The notes: generated from the letters alone by a model not told the origin. 45,796 nt of DNA from Lysobacterales bacterium (GCA_020442465.1 JAGRJY010000158.1:1-45796); one strand, 5' to 3'. Shown: positions 21,124-30,289, numbered from the stretch's first letter. Numbers and translations are program-made.

Positions 21124-22308
21124 ATGCGCGACCCCGAACTGCGCATGTGGCTGCGCTGCGTGCGCGCTGCGCGGGTCGGTGTGCCGGCGGTCCGTCGGCT
21201 GATCCAGCGATTCGGCCAACTCGATGCAGCCTGGGATGAAGGCAGGCGTGGCTGGCTGGCGGCCGGCATCGAGGCGCGCAGCTGCGATGCCCTGGAAGCC
21301 GTGGCCGAATCCGACCTCGACACCGACCTCGCCTGGCTGGGCGACCCCGCGGCGCCCCATCCGCGCCGTTTCTGTCCGGTGGACGACGGCGAGTTCCCCG
21401 TCCTGCTGGCGGAATCGCCGCATCCGCCGATCGGGCTGTTCGTGGTCGGCGACCCTGCCCTGCTCTGGCAGCCGCAGCTCGCCATCGTGGGCAGCCGGCA
21501 TCCCACGGCGGCGGGCCAGGAGAACGCCGCAGCGTTCGCCGCCGCGCTCAGCGAGTCGGGGTTCACCATCACCAGCGGTCTGGCCGAGGGCGTGGACCAC
21601 GCCGCGCACCGTGCGGCGCTGGACGCGGGCGGCGCGACCATCGCGGTCATGGGCACCGGACCGGACTCGATCTATCCGCGCGCCAACCGGGCGCTCGGCG
21701 TGGATATCGCCGCCCGGGGTGCGCTGGTCACCGAGTTCGCGCCCGGCACCGGCGCGCGGCGAGATCATTTTCCGCGCCGCAATCGCATCATCGCCAGTCT
21801 GAGCCTGGGCACGCTGGTCGTCGAAGCCGGGGTGCAGAGCGGTGCATTGATCAGCGCCCGCATGGCCATGGAAGCCGGTCGCGAGGTCATGGCGATCCCG
21901 GGGTCGATCCACAATCCGTTGGCGCGTGGATGCCACCGCCTGCTCCGCGAGGGCGCCGCCCTGATCGAGACGGTGGACGATGTGCTCGACGTGCTGCGCG
22001 CACCGGCCCTGCAGCTGGCCGAACGTTTCCGCCTGCAGCTTGGCCCGGTCCAGACCCGCCCCGGCTCCGCGCGCGATGGCGCCGGCGATGCGTCGTCCAC
22101 CCATGACCCGGAGCATCGGCGCGTGCTCGACGCCCTGGGCTTTGACCCCTGCCGGATCGAGCAGCTGGCTGAACGCACCGGGTTGACCCTGCCGGCACTC
22201 TCCTCCATCCTGCTGCTGCTCGAGCTCGATGGGCTGGTCACTGCCGAGCACGGGCGCTATGCCCGCACAGCCCCGACCGCGGCGCGCAACACGCCCGGCC
22301 CTGCCTGA
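21124..22308 (+). CDS. dprA: DNA-processing protein DprA
   Basis: 394 residues. N-terminal SAM-like helical part, then the Rossmann fold with AIVGSRHPTAAGQENAAAF, SGLAEGVDHAAHRAAL, GTGPDSIYPRANRAL and RNRIIASLSLGTLVVEA, followed by a C-terminal winged-helix (DPEHRRVLDALGFDPCRIEQ). DprA loads RecA on incoming single-stranded DNA during natural transformation. ATG at 21124 is used, with AGGG just upstream; a GTG at 21103 in frame is possible. A linker at about residues 300-330 is rich in Gly, Ser and Asp. Together with smg and topA it forms a conserved neighbourhood. Confidence 0.95.
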   Translation: MRDPELRMWLRCVRAARVGVPAVRRLIQRFGQLDAAWDEGRRGWLAAGIEARSCDALEAVAESDLDTDLAWLGDPAAPHPRRFCPVDDGEFPVLLAESPHPPIGLFVVGDPALLWQPQLAIVGSRHPTAAGQENAAAFAAALSESGFTITSGLAEGVDHAAHRAALDAGGATIAVMGTGPDSIYPRANRALGVDIAARGALVTEFAPGTGARRDHFPRRNRIIASLSLGTLVVEAGVQSGALISARMAMEAGREVMAIPGSIHNPLARGCHRLLREGAALIETVDDVLDVLRAPALQLAERFRLQLGPVQTRPGSARDGAGDASSTHDPEHRRVLDALGFDPCRIEQLAERTGLTLPALSSILLLLELDGLVTAEHGRYARTAPTAARNTPGPA

Positions 22309-22314
22309 GGCTGC

Positions 22315-22791
22315 ATGAAAGAATCCGTACTCGACGTCCTTCTCTACCTGTTCGAACACTATTTCGCCGAGCCTGTCGATCTGGACAGCGACCGCGCGTC
22401 GCTGCAGGGCTCACTGCTGGAAGCGGGCTTCAGCCCGGCCGAAATCAGCAAGGCGTTCGTCTGGCTGGATGGTCTCTCGCAACAGCGTGCCGGCGTGGCC
22501 AACCCGGTTGCCGCCGTGGCGCCTTTGCGCGTGTTTGCCGATGCCGAACTGCTTCGTCTGGATGCGGAATGCCGCGGCTTCCTGATGTTCCTCGAGCAGA
22601 ACGGCGTGCTCGACGCCACCTCGCGAGAGCTCGTGCTGGAGCGGGTGATGGCGCTGGACAGCGAGGAGATCGACCTCGAGGACCTGAAATGGGTGGTGCT
22701 GATGGTGCTGTTTGCGCAACCGGGCCTGGAAGAGGCGTTTGCCTGGATGGAAGGCCATCTGTTCGAGCGCGAGGGTGTCGCCGTCCATTGA
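22315..22791 (+). CDS. smg: Smg family protein (DUF494)
   Basis: 158 residues, the family size. Begins [19 protein letters not shown] and contains [39 protein letters not shown] and [19 protein letters not shown], all diagnostic of Smg. All-alpha, cytoplasmic; its function is not established, though it is almost always next to dprA. Six bases separate it from dprA, so the two are coupled. Confidence 0.95.
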   Translation: MKESVLDVLLYLFEHYFAEPVDLDSDRASLQGSLLEAGFSPAEISKAFVWLDGLSQQRAGVANPVAAVAPLRVFADAELLRLDAECRGFLMFLEQNGVLDATSRELVLERVMALDSEEIDLEDLKWVVLMVLFAQPGLEEAFAWMEGHLFEREGVAVH

Positions 22792-22898
22792 GCGCCCCCG
22801 GCGCCAGAGACACAACTCACTGATTCATCAATGGTTTTCCGCGCGGCAGACCACGGCGCCGCGGCGCCTCCCCGAACGGCTGGTTGTGGCGCACTTGC

Positions 22899-22927
22899 TT
22901 GACAGCTCCACGGCGGCTGTGTCCACT
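22899..22927 (+). promoter_or_regulatory. Candidate promoter of topA
   Basis: A perfect -35 hexamer TTGACA (22899-22904) is followed by a 17-base spacer and TCCACT (22922-22927), a three-of-six -10. It lies about 70 bases before the topA ATG in the 207-base gap after smg. Confidence 0.5.
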
Positions 22928-22998
22928 GAAAAAAGGAAGCCCGCCGAAGGTGGCGTGGCGGCCCGACCGTCCGCGCCCTTCTACGAGAATCCGACCCC

Positions 22999-25485
22999 AT
23001 GGCGAAAAACCTGCTGATCGTCGAGTCGCCTGCCAAGGCGAAGACCATCAACAAGTATCTGGGCAAGGACTTCCAGGTGCTTGCCTCCTACGGCCACGTG
23101 CGCGACCTGGTGCCGAAGGAAGGGGCGGTCGACCCCGCCAACGGCTTCGCGATGAACTACGAGGTCATCGACAAGAACGAAAAGCACGTCGAGGCGATCG
23201 CCAAGGCGGCGAAACAGGCTGAAGCCCTCTACCTCGCCACCGACCCGGACCGCGAAGGCGAGGCGATCAGCTGGCACATCGCCGAGATCCTGCGTGAGCG
23301 CGGACTGCTCGACGGACGCCCGCTGCACCGCGTGGTGTTCACCGAGATCACCCCGCGTGCGATCAAGGAGGCGATGGCCCGCCCGCGCTCGGTCTCCAAC
23401 GACCTGGTGAACGCCCAGCAGGCGCGCCGCGCGCTCGACTATCTGGTCGGCTTCAACCTGTCGCCGGTGCTGTGGCGCAAGGTGCAGCGCGGCCTTTCTG
23501 CCGGGCGCGTGCAGAGCCCGGCGCTGCGCATGATCGTCGAACGCGAGGAAGAGATCGAAGCCTTTATCGCGCGCGAGTACTGGAAGATCGAAGCGCAGCT
23601 GCAGCACCCGAGCCAGCCCTTCGCCGCCCGTCTCGCCATCCTCGACGGGAAGAAATTCGAACAGTTCACGATCACCGACGGCGACACCGCCGAGTCCGCG
23701 CGCGCACGACTGCTGGCTGCCGCCGGCGGCAAGCTGGTGGTCTCCGATGTGCAGTCGAAAGAACGCAAGCGCAGGCCGGCAGCGCCATTCATCACCTCGA
23801 CCCTGCAGCAGGAGGCGGCGCGCAAGCTCGGCTTCTCGACCAGCCGCACGATGCGCATCGCGCAGAAGCTGTATGAAGGCGTTCCGCTGGGTGCCGAAGG
23901 CACAGTCGGCCTGATCAGCTACATGCGTACCGACTCCACGCACCTGTCGCAGGAAGCGGTTGCCGAGCTGCGCGAAACCATCCGCCACGAGTTCGGCGCC
24001 CATGCGCTGCCGGCGCAGGCGAACGAGTACAAGACCAAGTCGAAGAACGCCCAGGAGGCGCACGAGGCGATTCGTCCCACCTCGGCCGCGCGCACACCCA
24101 AGTCGGTGGCAAGCTTCCTCGATCCCGATGCGGCACGCCTGTATGAGCTGATCTGGAAGCGCGCGGTGGCCTGCCAGATGATTCCGGCCACCCTGAACAC
24201 GGTCAGCGTCGACCTGGCTGCCGACACCCAGCACAGCTTCCGCGCCAGCGGCACCACGGTGGTCGACCCGGGATTCCTCGCCGTCTATGAAGAAGGCCGC
24301 GACCAGCGCACGGCCGATGACGACGACGAGGGCCGCAAGCTGCCTGCGCTGCGCGTCGGCGAGAGCATCAACCTCGAGTCGATCCTCGCCACCCAGCACT
24401 TCACCGAGCCGCCGCCGCGCTACTCCGAGGCGTCGCTGGTGAAAGCACTGGAAGAACGCGGCATCGGTCGGCCGAGTACCTACGCCAGCATCATCCAGGT
24501 GCTGCTGAATCGCGACTACGTGTATCTCGACAGCCGCCGTTTCCGGCCCACCGACGTCGGTCGCGCGGTGTCGAAGTTCCTGTCCGGCCATTTCACCCAG
24601 TACGTCGACTACGACTTCACCGCCCGGCTCGAGGACGAACTCGACGCGGTGAGCCGCGGAGAAGAGGAATGGGTGCCGCTGATGGACCGCTTCTGGGCGC
24701 CGTTCAAGGCTCTGGTCGATGACAAGGCTCAGTCGGTCGATCGCAGCGAGGCAACCGGCGCGCGCGAGCTGGGCACCGATCCAGCCAGCGGCAAGCCAGT
24801 CAGCGTACGCCTCGGCCGCTACGGACCGTTCGCCCAGATCGGCACCGCCGACGACGAGGAAAAGCCGAAGTTCGCCAGCCTGCGTACCGGGCAGAGCATG
24901 CACACGATCACCCTCGACGAGGCGCTGCTGCTGTTCCAGCTGCCGCGCACGCTCGGAGAAGCCGAGGGGGAAACGCTCAGCGTGGGCGTCGGCCGCTTCG
25001 GCCCGTTCGCCAAGCTCGGCAGCACCTACGCGTCGCTGAAGAAGGAAGACGATCCGTACACGATCGACTTCGACAGCGCGCTCTCGCGCATTCGCGAGAA
25101 GCAGGAGCTGATCGCCAACCGCACCATCAAGACCTTCGACGGCAGCGACATCCAGGTCTTGAACGGCCGCTACGGCCCGTACATCACCGACGGCAAGAAG
25201 AACGGCAAGATCCCCAAGGATCGCGAACCGAAGAGCCTGTCCCTGGCCGAATGCGAAGAGATCCTGGCTGCCGCACCCGAGCGCCCCGCGCGCGGACGCT
25301 TCGGGCGCAAGACCGCCGCCGCGAAGAAGGCTGCGCCGGCCAAGGCCCCGGCCAAGAAGGCGCCCGCCAAGAAAGCTCCGGCGAAGAAATCACCGGCAAA
25401 GAAAGCCCCGGCCAAGAAGGCAGCGAAGAAGACCGCCGCAAAGAAGGCCCCGAGCAAGCGCAGCGCCAAACCGGCGACGGCCTGA
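22999..25485 (+). CDS. topA: DNA topoisomerase I
   Basis: 828 residues. Toprim domain: LLIVESPAKAKTINKYLG at the N-terminus and the acidic triad ATDPDREGEAISWHI (Asp82, Asp84, Glu86). Catalytic Tyr308 in GLISYMRTDSTHLS. It relaxes negative supercoils behind RNA polymerase. After the core, three LGRYGPFAQIG-type repeats (near residues 610, 668 and 735) replace the Cys4 zinc ribbons of E. coli TopA; no CxxC pairs occur. The last 58 residues (about 771-828) are almost only Lys, Ala and Pro in PAKKA repeats, like histone-H1-type tails, and probably bind DNA. Convergent with gspE. Confidence 0.97.
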   Translation: MAKNLLIVESPAKAKTINKYLGKDFQVLASYGHVRDLVPKEGAVDPANGFAMNYEVIDKNEKHVEAIAKAAKQAEALYLATDPDREGEAISWHIAEILRERGLLDGRPLHRVVFTEITPRAIKEAMARPRSVSNDLVNAQQARRALDYLVGFNLSPVLWRKVQRGLSAGRVQSPALRMIVEREEEIEAFIAREYWKIEAQLQHPSQPFAARLAILDGKKFEQFTITDGDTAESARARLLAAAGGKLVVSDVQSKERKRRPAAPFITSTLQQEAARKLGFSTSRTMRIAQKLYEGVPLGAEGTVGLISYMRTDSTHLSQEAVAELRETIRHEFGAHALPAQANEYKTKSKNAQEAHEAIRPTSAARTPKSVASFLDPDAARLYELIWKRAVACQMIPATLNTVSVDLAADTQHSFRASGTTVVDPGFLAVYEEGRDQRTADDDDEGRKLPALRVGESINLESILATQHFTEPPPRYSEASLVKALEERGIGRPSTYASIIQVLLNRDYVYLDSRRFRPTDVGRAVSKFLSGHFTQYVDYDFTARLEDELDAVSRGEEEWVPLMDRFWAPFKALVDDKAQSVDRSEATGARELGTDPASGKPVSVRLGRYGPFAQIGTADDEEKPKFASLRTGQSMHTITLDEALLLFQLPRTLGEAEGETLSVGVGRFGPFAKLGSTYASLKKEDDPYTIDFDSALSRIREKQELIANRTIKTFDGSDIQVLNGRYGPYITDGKKNGKIPKDREPKSLSLAECEEILAAAPERPARGRFGRKTAAAKKAAPAKAPAKKAPAKKAPAKKSPAKKAPAKKAAKKTAAKKAPSKRSAKPATA
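25320..25479 (+). repeat. Lys/Ala/Pro repeat tract encoding the TopA tail
   Basis: Within the end of topA, codons for the pentapeptide PAKKA recur about five times in a row with mixed AAG/AAA and GCC/GCG/GCT choices, followed by KKAAKKTAAKK. The varied codons show that the repeat is kept at protein level and is not a recent DNA expansion. Confidence 0.8.
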
Positions 25486-25500
25486 CGGCGCGCGCTCGGT

Positions 25501-25519
25501 CCCGCGCGCCGCGCGCGGG
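25501..25519. terminator. GC palindrome between convergent topA and gspE
   Basis: CCCGCGCGC (25501-25509), one base, GCGCGCGGG (25511-25519): a perfect nine-base stem midway in the 41-base gap between two convergent stops. It has no T run on either side, so its action as a bidirectional terminator is plausible from position only. Confidence 0.45.
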
Positions 25520-25526
25520 CGCCGGC

Positions 25527-27014
25527 TCAGCCGTCGTCGCGGGTCACCCGCATCACCTCGTCGACCGAGGTGATGCCGGCGCAGACCTTGTTCCAGCCGT
25601 CTTCCAGCATGGCCTTGCTGTGCCGCCGCGCCAGCCGCAGCAGCTCGGACTCGGCCGCACCGCCATGGATCGCCTCGCGCATGGCCTCGTCGACGCTCAC
25701 CAGCTCGTACAGGCCGGTACGACCCCGGTAGCCGGCGTGGCGTCCGTCCGCCTCGTTCGACGGCCGGTGGAACACCACATCCTGATCCGTCGATCGGCCG
25801 AACGCGGCCAGCTCGCTGGCGGTGGCCGGGTAGGCCTCGCGGCTGGCCGGATCGAGCACGCGCACCAGGCGCTGCGCCAGCACGCCGAGCAGTGAGGACG
25901 AGAGCAGGAAGGGCTCGATGCCCATGTCGCGCAGGCGTGTCACCGCACCGATCGCCGAGTTGGTATGCAGGGTGGACAGCACGAGATGACCGGTCAGGGA
26001 TGCCTGGACGGCGATTTCGGCGGTTTCGAGGTCGCGGATCTCGCCCACCATCACCACGTCCGGGTCCTGGCGCAGGATCGCGCGCAGGCCGCGCGCAAAG
26101 GTCATGTCGACGCGCGGATTGACCTGGGTCTGGCCGACCCCGTCGAGGTAGTACTCGATCGGGTCCTCGACGGTGAGGATGTTGCGTGTGGCGTCGTTGA
26201 GGCGCTGCAGCGCGGCGTACAGCGTCGTCGTCTTGCCGCTGCCGGTCGGACCGGTCACCAGGACGATGCCGTGCGGCCGGTGGATCAGCTGGTCCATGCG
26301 CGCCAGGGTCGGCTCGTCCATGCCCAGCTGGGACAGATCGAGGCGTCCGGCCTGCTTGTCGAGCAGGCGCAGCACCACCCGCTCGCCATGACCCGCCGGA
26401 ATCGTCGACACACGCACGTCGACCGGGCGTCCGGCGATGCGCAGGCCGATGCGGCCATCCTGCGGCAGCCGCTTCTCGGCGATGTCCAGCTTGGCCATCA
26501 CCTTGATGCGCGAGACCACCGGCTGGGCCACCGCGCGCTGCGGTGCCAGCACCTCGCGCAGCACCCCGTCGATGCGGAAGCGCACCACCAGTCGGTTCTC
26601 GAACGGCTCGATGTGGATGTCCGAGGCGTTTTCCTTCACCGCCTCGGTCAGCAGCGCATTGATCAGGCGAATGATCGGCGCGTCGTCCTCCGACTCGAGC
26701 AGGTCCTCGGGTTCGGGCAGCGCATCCGCGATCTGCGCGAGGTCGGCGCTGTCATCGAAGTCGGCGACCATCGCGCGCGCATCCTCCGAGCCCGACTCGT
26801 ACAGATCGCGCAGCAGCCGATCGAATGCGGCCGGCTCGACGAAGCGCATGCGCAGCGGGCGCTGGCAGTGGCGCCGCAGCTCGGCGATGACTTCGGGCTT
26901 CACGTCGGGCCGACACGCGACCTCGACGTGATCCTCGTGCTGCGCGACGACCGCCGCGCCGTGGCGACGCGCGAAACCGAAACCGGGGCGAACCGGCGTC
27001 GGCTCAGCGGCCAT
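25527..27014 (-). CDS. gspE: Type II secretion ATPase GspE
   Basis: 495 residues. N-terminal domain 1-110; ASDIHIEPFENRLVVRFRID is the conserved N2 segment; Walker A GPTGSGKT (255-262), Asp box LTVEDPIEY, Walker B RQDPDVVMVGEIRD and His box STLHTNSA follow. It powers pseudopilus assembly at the cytoplasmic face of the inner membrane. The region around 385-430, which in GspE/PulE carries a Cx2C...Cx2C zinc site, reads LDPASRE ... NEADGRHAGYRGRTG and has no cysteine. ATG at 27014 overlaps the gspD stop by 11 bases (alternative upstream start at 27065). Third gene of a gspC-gspD-gspE unit; F to M are not in the window. Confidence 0.93.
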   Translation of the reverse strand: MAAEPTPVRPGFGFARRHGAAVVAQHEDHVEVACRPDVKPEVIAELRRHCQRPLRMRFVEPAAFDRLLRDLYESGSEDARAMVADFDDSADLAQIADALPEPEDLLESEDDAPIIRLINALLTEAVKENASDIHIEPFENRLVVRFRIDGVLREVLAPQRAVAQPVVSRIKVMAKLDIAEKRLPQDGRIGLRIAGRPVDVRVSTIPAGHGERVVLRLLDKQAGRLDLSQLGMDEPTLARMDQLIHRPHGIVLVTGPTGSGKTTTLYAALQRLNDATRNILTVEDPIEYYLDGVGQTQVNPRVDMTFARGLRAILRQDPDVVMVGEIRDLETAEIAVQASLTGHLVLSTLHTNSAIGAVTRLRDMGIEPFLLSSSLLGVLAQRLVRVLDPASREAYPATASELAAFGRSTDQDVVFHRPSNEADGRHAGYRGRTGLYELVSVDEAMREAIHGGAAESELLRLARRHSKAMLEDGWNKVCAGITSVDEVMRVTRDDG

Positions 27015-29034
27015 CGCCGCCCTCGGCCGGTGCCGGCTCGACCTGCAGCTGCGAGGCCGGCGCACTGCCCAGCTCGGGCAGCACCGGCATCAGTTCGCCG
27101 CGGTACTTCAGCTCGCGGTTCTCGCGCATGCGCAGCTGCTCGCTGCGCAGGTAGTTGTATTTCTCCGAGGAGATCGCGTACTCGGTCACCGCATCGCGCA
27201 GGATGCGCGGACGCAGGAACACCATCAGGTTGCGCTTCTTGCGCGTCGAGGTTCGGGTCTTGAAGAGATTCCCGAGCAGCGGAATGCGCGACAGACCCGG
27301 CACGCCCTGGACGTTCTCCATGTTCTCTTCCTGGCTCAGCCCGCCGAGCACCAGCAGGCCACCGTCGGGCACCAGCACCGACGTGGTCAGCTCGCGCTTG
27401 TTGGTGACCAGATCGGTGGCGCCGCTCACCGGCGCAGCCAGCGAGGAGACTTCCTGATACAGGTCGAGGCGCACCGAGTCGCCTTCATTGACGTGCGGGG
27501 TGACCTTGAGGATCAGGCCGACGTCTTCGCGGTTGATGGTCTGGAAGGGATTGCTCGGCTGGTTGCTGCCGCCGTTGGTCGAGGTGTTGGTGTACTGGCC
27601 GGTGAGGAAGGGCACTTCCTGCACTACCTTGAACTCGGCTTCCTGATGGTCGAGGGTGACGATGCTCGGATTCGAGAGCACGTTGGCGCGACCGTCGCCG
27701 CGCAGAGCCTTCACCAGGGCGCCGACCTTGAACAGCGGCGTATCGCTACCGGGAAGCGTGAACGTGCCACCGATGTAGGCCAGGTTCAGGCCACGGCTGT
27801 TCGCCAGCGAGCGCGGGTCCTCGATCGCTCCGACGATGCTGCCCACGCCGCCCGTGCCCGGGAAATTCGTCCCACCAATCACGCCCGACTCGTTCACCCC
27901 GCCGTCGTAGTTGGTGCTCTGCCACTGCACGCCGAGTTCGTCCGCGAGGTCGTCGGTGACGTCGGCAATCACCGCCTCGACCAGCACCTGGGCGCGACGG
28001 ATGTCGAGCTGGCGGACCACCGACGAGAGCTCGCGGAATACGGCGGGCGCGGCGGTGATAACCAGGGCATTGGTCTCGTCATGCGGACGGATCGTCGCCG
28101 CCTTGGCGCCTTCGGCCTTGGCCGCCGTGCCGGTCAGGGTGTCGGCGACGCCTTCGAGGATCGGCACCACGTCGGCGGCCTTGGCGTAGTTCAGGTAAAT
28201 GACCTGGGTCGCGTCGCCGCTGCTCAGCGGTGTGTCGAGGTGGGCGATCAGGGTGCGCAGGCGCAGGCGCTGCGAGCGGTCGCCGGACAACAGCACCGAG
28301 TTGGTCCGCGCATCGGCGACCAGTTTCACCGCCGCGGCATTGGCCGCCGCGTTGCTGTTGTTCTCCAGCGAACTGAGCGTACGCGCGACCTCGTCGGCCG
28401 AAGCGTGCTGCAGCGCAATGACCTCCACCGCGGCGTCGGATGCGGTATCGATCCGCGCGATGATGGCGGCGAGGCGATCGATGTTGCCGGCGCGGTCGGT
28501 GACCAGGATCGAGTTGCTGTTCTGGTGCGGCTGCATATGGCCCTGCTGCGGCATCAGCGGACGCAGCAGCTCGGCGAGCTCGCGCGCCGACACATGCTTC
28601 ACCGGCAGGATCCTGGTGATCAGCTCGTCCTGACCGAATCGGTTGGTGCTGGCGGTGCCGCCATCCTGCACGGCCATGGCCTCGGGCAGGATCTTGACCA
28701 TCTGCCCCCCCGCCGGCACCGCGGCGAAGCCGTGCACGCGCAGCACCGAAAGGAACGTTTCGTAGAGCGCGTCGGGCGCCAGCGGCTTGGCCGACACCAC
28801 GGTCACCTTGGCCTCGACCCGCGGGTCGACGATGAAGCTCTTGCCGGTGACCTCGCTGACCGTCTGGATCAGCACACCGATGTCGGCGCCCTTCAGGTTC
28901 AGGGTATAGCCTTCGGGCGTGGCGGTCGCCGGCTGCGGAATCATCGGCGTGATGCCGCTGACCTGGCCCGCGTTCTGCGCGGAGGCCGAGGCGAAGACGA
29001 AGAGCAGGGCGAGCGCGAGCGGTTTGGCTGTCAT
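27004..29034 (-). CDS. gspD: Type II secretion outer-membrane secretin GspD
   Basis: 676 residues. Signal peptide 1-20 (MTAKPLALALLFVFASASAQ), N0 domain (YTLNLKGADIGVLIQTVSEV), N1-N3 ring domains with LPVKHVSARELAELLRPLMP and VIALQHASADEVARTLSSL, then the secretin core with VLVEAVIADVTDDLADELGV, EVPFLTGQYTN, VGLILKVTPHVNEGD and VPDGGLLVLGGLSQE. A multimer forms the outer-membrane channel. The C-terminal S-domain region is short (after FLRPRILRDAVTEYA), so whether a pilotin is used is unclear. The ATG at 29034 gives a proper signal peptide; an upstream in-frame ATG at 29100 would place 22 charged residues before it. Separated from gspC by 213 bases. Confidence 0.95.
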   Translation of the reverse strand: MTAKPLALALLFVFASASAQNAGQVSGITPMIPQPATATPEGYTLNLKGADIGVLIQTVSEVTGKSFIVDPRVEAKVTVVSAKPLAPDALYETFLSVLRVHGFAAVPAGGQMVKILPEAMAVQDGGTASTNRFGQDELITRILPVKHVSARELAELLRPLMPQQGHMQPHQNSNSILVTDRAGNIDRLAAIIARIDTASDAAVEVIALQHASADEVARTLSSLENNSNAAANAAAVKLVADARTNSVLLSGDRSQRLRLRTLIAHLDTPLSSGDATQVIYLNYAKAADVVPILEGVADTLTGTAAKAEGAKAATIRPHDETNALVITAAPAVFRELSSVVRQLDIRRAQVLVEAVIADVTDDLADELGVQWQSTNYDGGVNESGVIGGTNFPGTGGVGSIVGAIEDPRSLANSRGLNLAYIGGTFTLPGSDTPLFKVGALVKALRGDGRANVLSNPSIVTLDHQEAEFKVVQEVPFLTGQYTNTSTNGGSNQPSNPFQTINREDVGLILKVTPHVNEGDSVRLDLYQEVSSLAAPVSGATDLVTNKRELTTSVLVPDGGLLVLGGLSQEENMENVQGVPGLSRIPLLGNLFKTRTSTRKKRNLMVFLRPRILRDAVTEYAISSEKYNYLRSEQLRMRENRELKYRGELMPVLPELGSAPASQLQVEPAPAEGGDGR

Positions 29035-29225
29035 GCGTTTTTCCGTTTCGGTCTTGTCGTGCGGGACGGGCCGATCGCGAGGCGACTCGGACGCGTCCAC
29101 ACTGGGTTGGGCGCCGCAGAGCGTAACGGAATGCTGCGCGGGATGCGCGCCGGCCTCCGCGGCACGGCGCCGTCATCGGGCGCAGCGGGCTCGACGCCGC
29201 GAGAGCGCCGAAGACCCTGCGCGCC

Positions 29226-29242
29226 GCCGACGGCCCGTCGGC
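29226..29242 (-). promoter_or_regulatory. Hairpin just after gspC in the gspC-gspD gap
   Basis: GCCGACG (29226-29232), GCC, CGTCGGC (29236-29242) form a seven-base stem six bases past the gspC stop. No T run follows. The remaining ~190 bases before gspD contain no supported gene; they may hold a second promoter for gspD, but no clear hexamers were found. Confidence 0.4.
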
Positions 29243-29247
29243 AAGCG

Positions 29248-30165
29248 TCAGAGCCCGACGGGGACATCCATCGTCTGGCCGTCGCGACGAATCGTCACGG
29301 TGAAACTCCTGGCATTGCGCAGGGCATCGAGCAGCTCGGCCTGCCGATGCACGCCGTCGAGCGGAATGCCGTTCACTGCAGTGATCACGTCGCTGGTGCG
29401 CAAGCCGCTGCGCGCGAGCAGATCGGAGTCGCGGCCGACGTTGAGCCGCACCCCGGCGAAGCGGTTGTTCTCGAGCACCGGAATGACATTGACCTGCTTG
29501 GCCAGCTCGGCGATGTCCGGCCCGCCGGCGCTGCGGATCGACTCCATCACCGGCGCTCCGAAGTTCATCTGCGGGTTCACGAACGGCGCTGCCGTGGTCT
29601 GGCCGGGCAGCGGCGCGCGCGCTGGCCGCGACGCAGCGGCCGCCGGGCCGCGCGCCGGCGACGCGCCCGGGCCCTGCTGGCTGCGTGCATCAGGCAGCAG
29701 GCTGAGCCCTTCGTCGACGCCCGCCCGGCGCAGCAGCACCCGTCCGGCGTAGATGCCGATCAGCTCCGCATCGCCCGGCAGGGTGTCGCCGACGCGATAG
29801 GCCTGCTCGTTGCCTTGCGCATCGGCAACGATGGCGATGCCGCCTTCCGGCGCATCCAGATTCAACGTGCCCTTGAGGAACAGCTGCAGGGCGGTTTCCG
29901 GCGCGATCTGGGCCAGCTGGGCGAGGTCGGTCATCCCGCTCGACTGCCCGAACAGATGCCACTGCGAGAGGGGGATCGGCGACGACGCCGCAACCGGCGC
30001 GGCGTCGAGTGGGCGCGGCGCATCGGGTACCGGCAGCGAAGGACCGGCGACGAGCAGCCAGAGCATCCGCACCGCGAGATAGACGATCGCGCCGAGGGCG
30101 GCGAGGCTCAGCAGGCGCGGCCACCACAGCGAACGAGGGGCAAAACGGTCAAGCACGGCTGACAC
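29248..30165 (-). CDS. gspC: Type II secretion inner-membrane protein GspC
   Basis: 305 residues. One membrane helix near 19-41 (LLSLAALGAIVYLAVRMLW), then the homology-region domain with WHLFGQSSG, LKGTLNLDAPEGGIAIVAD, and QAYRVGDTLPGDAELIGIYA, followed by a Pro/Ala-rich linker (about 160-200) and a C-terminal PDZ domain (VRLNVGRDSDLLARSGLRTS, DVITAVNGIPLDG). It bridges the inner-membrane platform and the GspD secretin, and the PDZ domain can select substrates. Start is a GTG at 30165 with GGAAAG nine bases upstream; a second GTG lies three codons in. First gene of the gspCDE unit. Confidence 0.92.
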   Translation of the reverse strand: MSAVLDRFAPRSLWWPRLLSLAALGAIVYLAVRMLWLLVAGPSLPVPDAPRPLDAAPVAASSPIPLSQWHLFGQSSGMTDLAQLAQIAPETALQLFLKGTLNLDAPEGGIAIVADAQGNEQAYRVGDTLPGDAELIGIYAGRVLLRRAGVDEGLSLLPDARSQQGPGASPARGPAAAASRPARAPLPGQTTAAPFVNPQMNFGAPVMESIRSAGGPDIAELAKQVNVIPVLENNRFAGVRLNVGRDSDLLARSGLRTSDVITAVNGIPLDGVHRQAELLDALRNARSFTVTIRRDGQTMDVPVGL

Positions 30166-30289
30166 GGTGTACGGCTTTCCGGTACGGACCCTGCGGACTG
30201 TACCAGTTCGCGGCTTCCGCGCTCATGCGCCGGGTGGCGTCGACACGCGCCGCTGCGTCGACGCCCGCCGCACCGGCACTCAGTGCCGG
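30166..30289. other. Gap between gspC and rhlB, with a hairpin around the rhlB stop codon
   Basis: About 114 bases between rhlB's end and gspC's start, both on the minus strand. CCGGCAC (30273-30279) pairs with GTGCCGG (30283-30289), placing the rhlB stop codon TGA exactly in the three-base loop. No T run follows. The rest of the gap should hold the gspC promoter; only a weak minus-strand TACAGT (complement of 30197-30202) was seen. Confidence 0.45.

Noticed and set aside
25320..25479. Tandem repeat as a CRISPR array or DNA satellite
   Set aside because: It is in frame at the end of topA with variable codons and conserved amino acids, so it is a protein tail.
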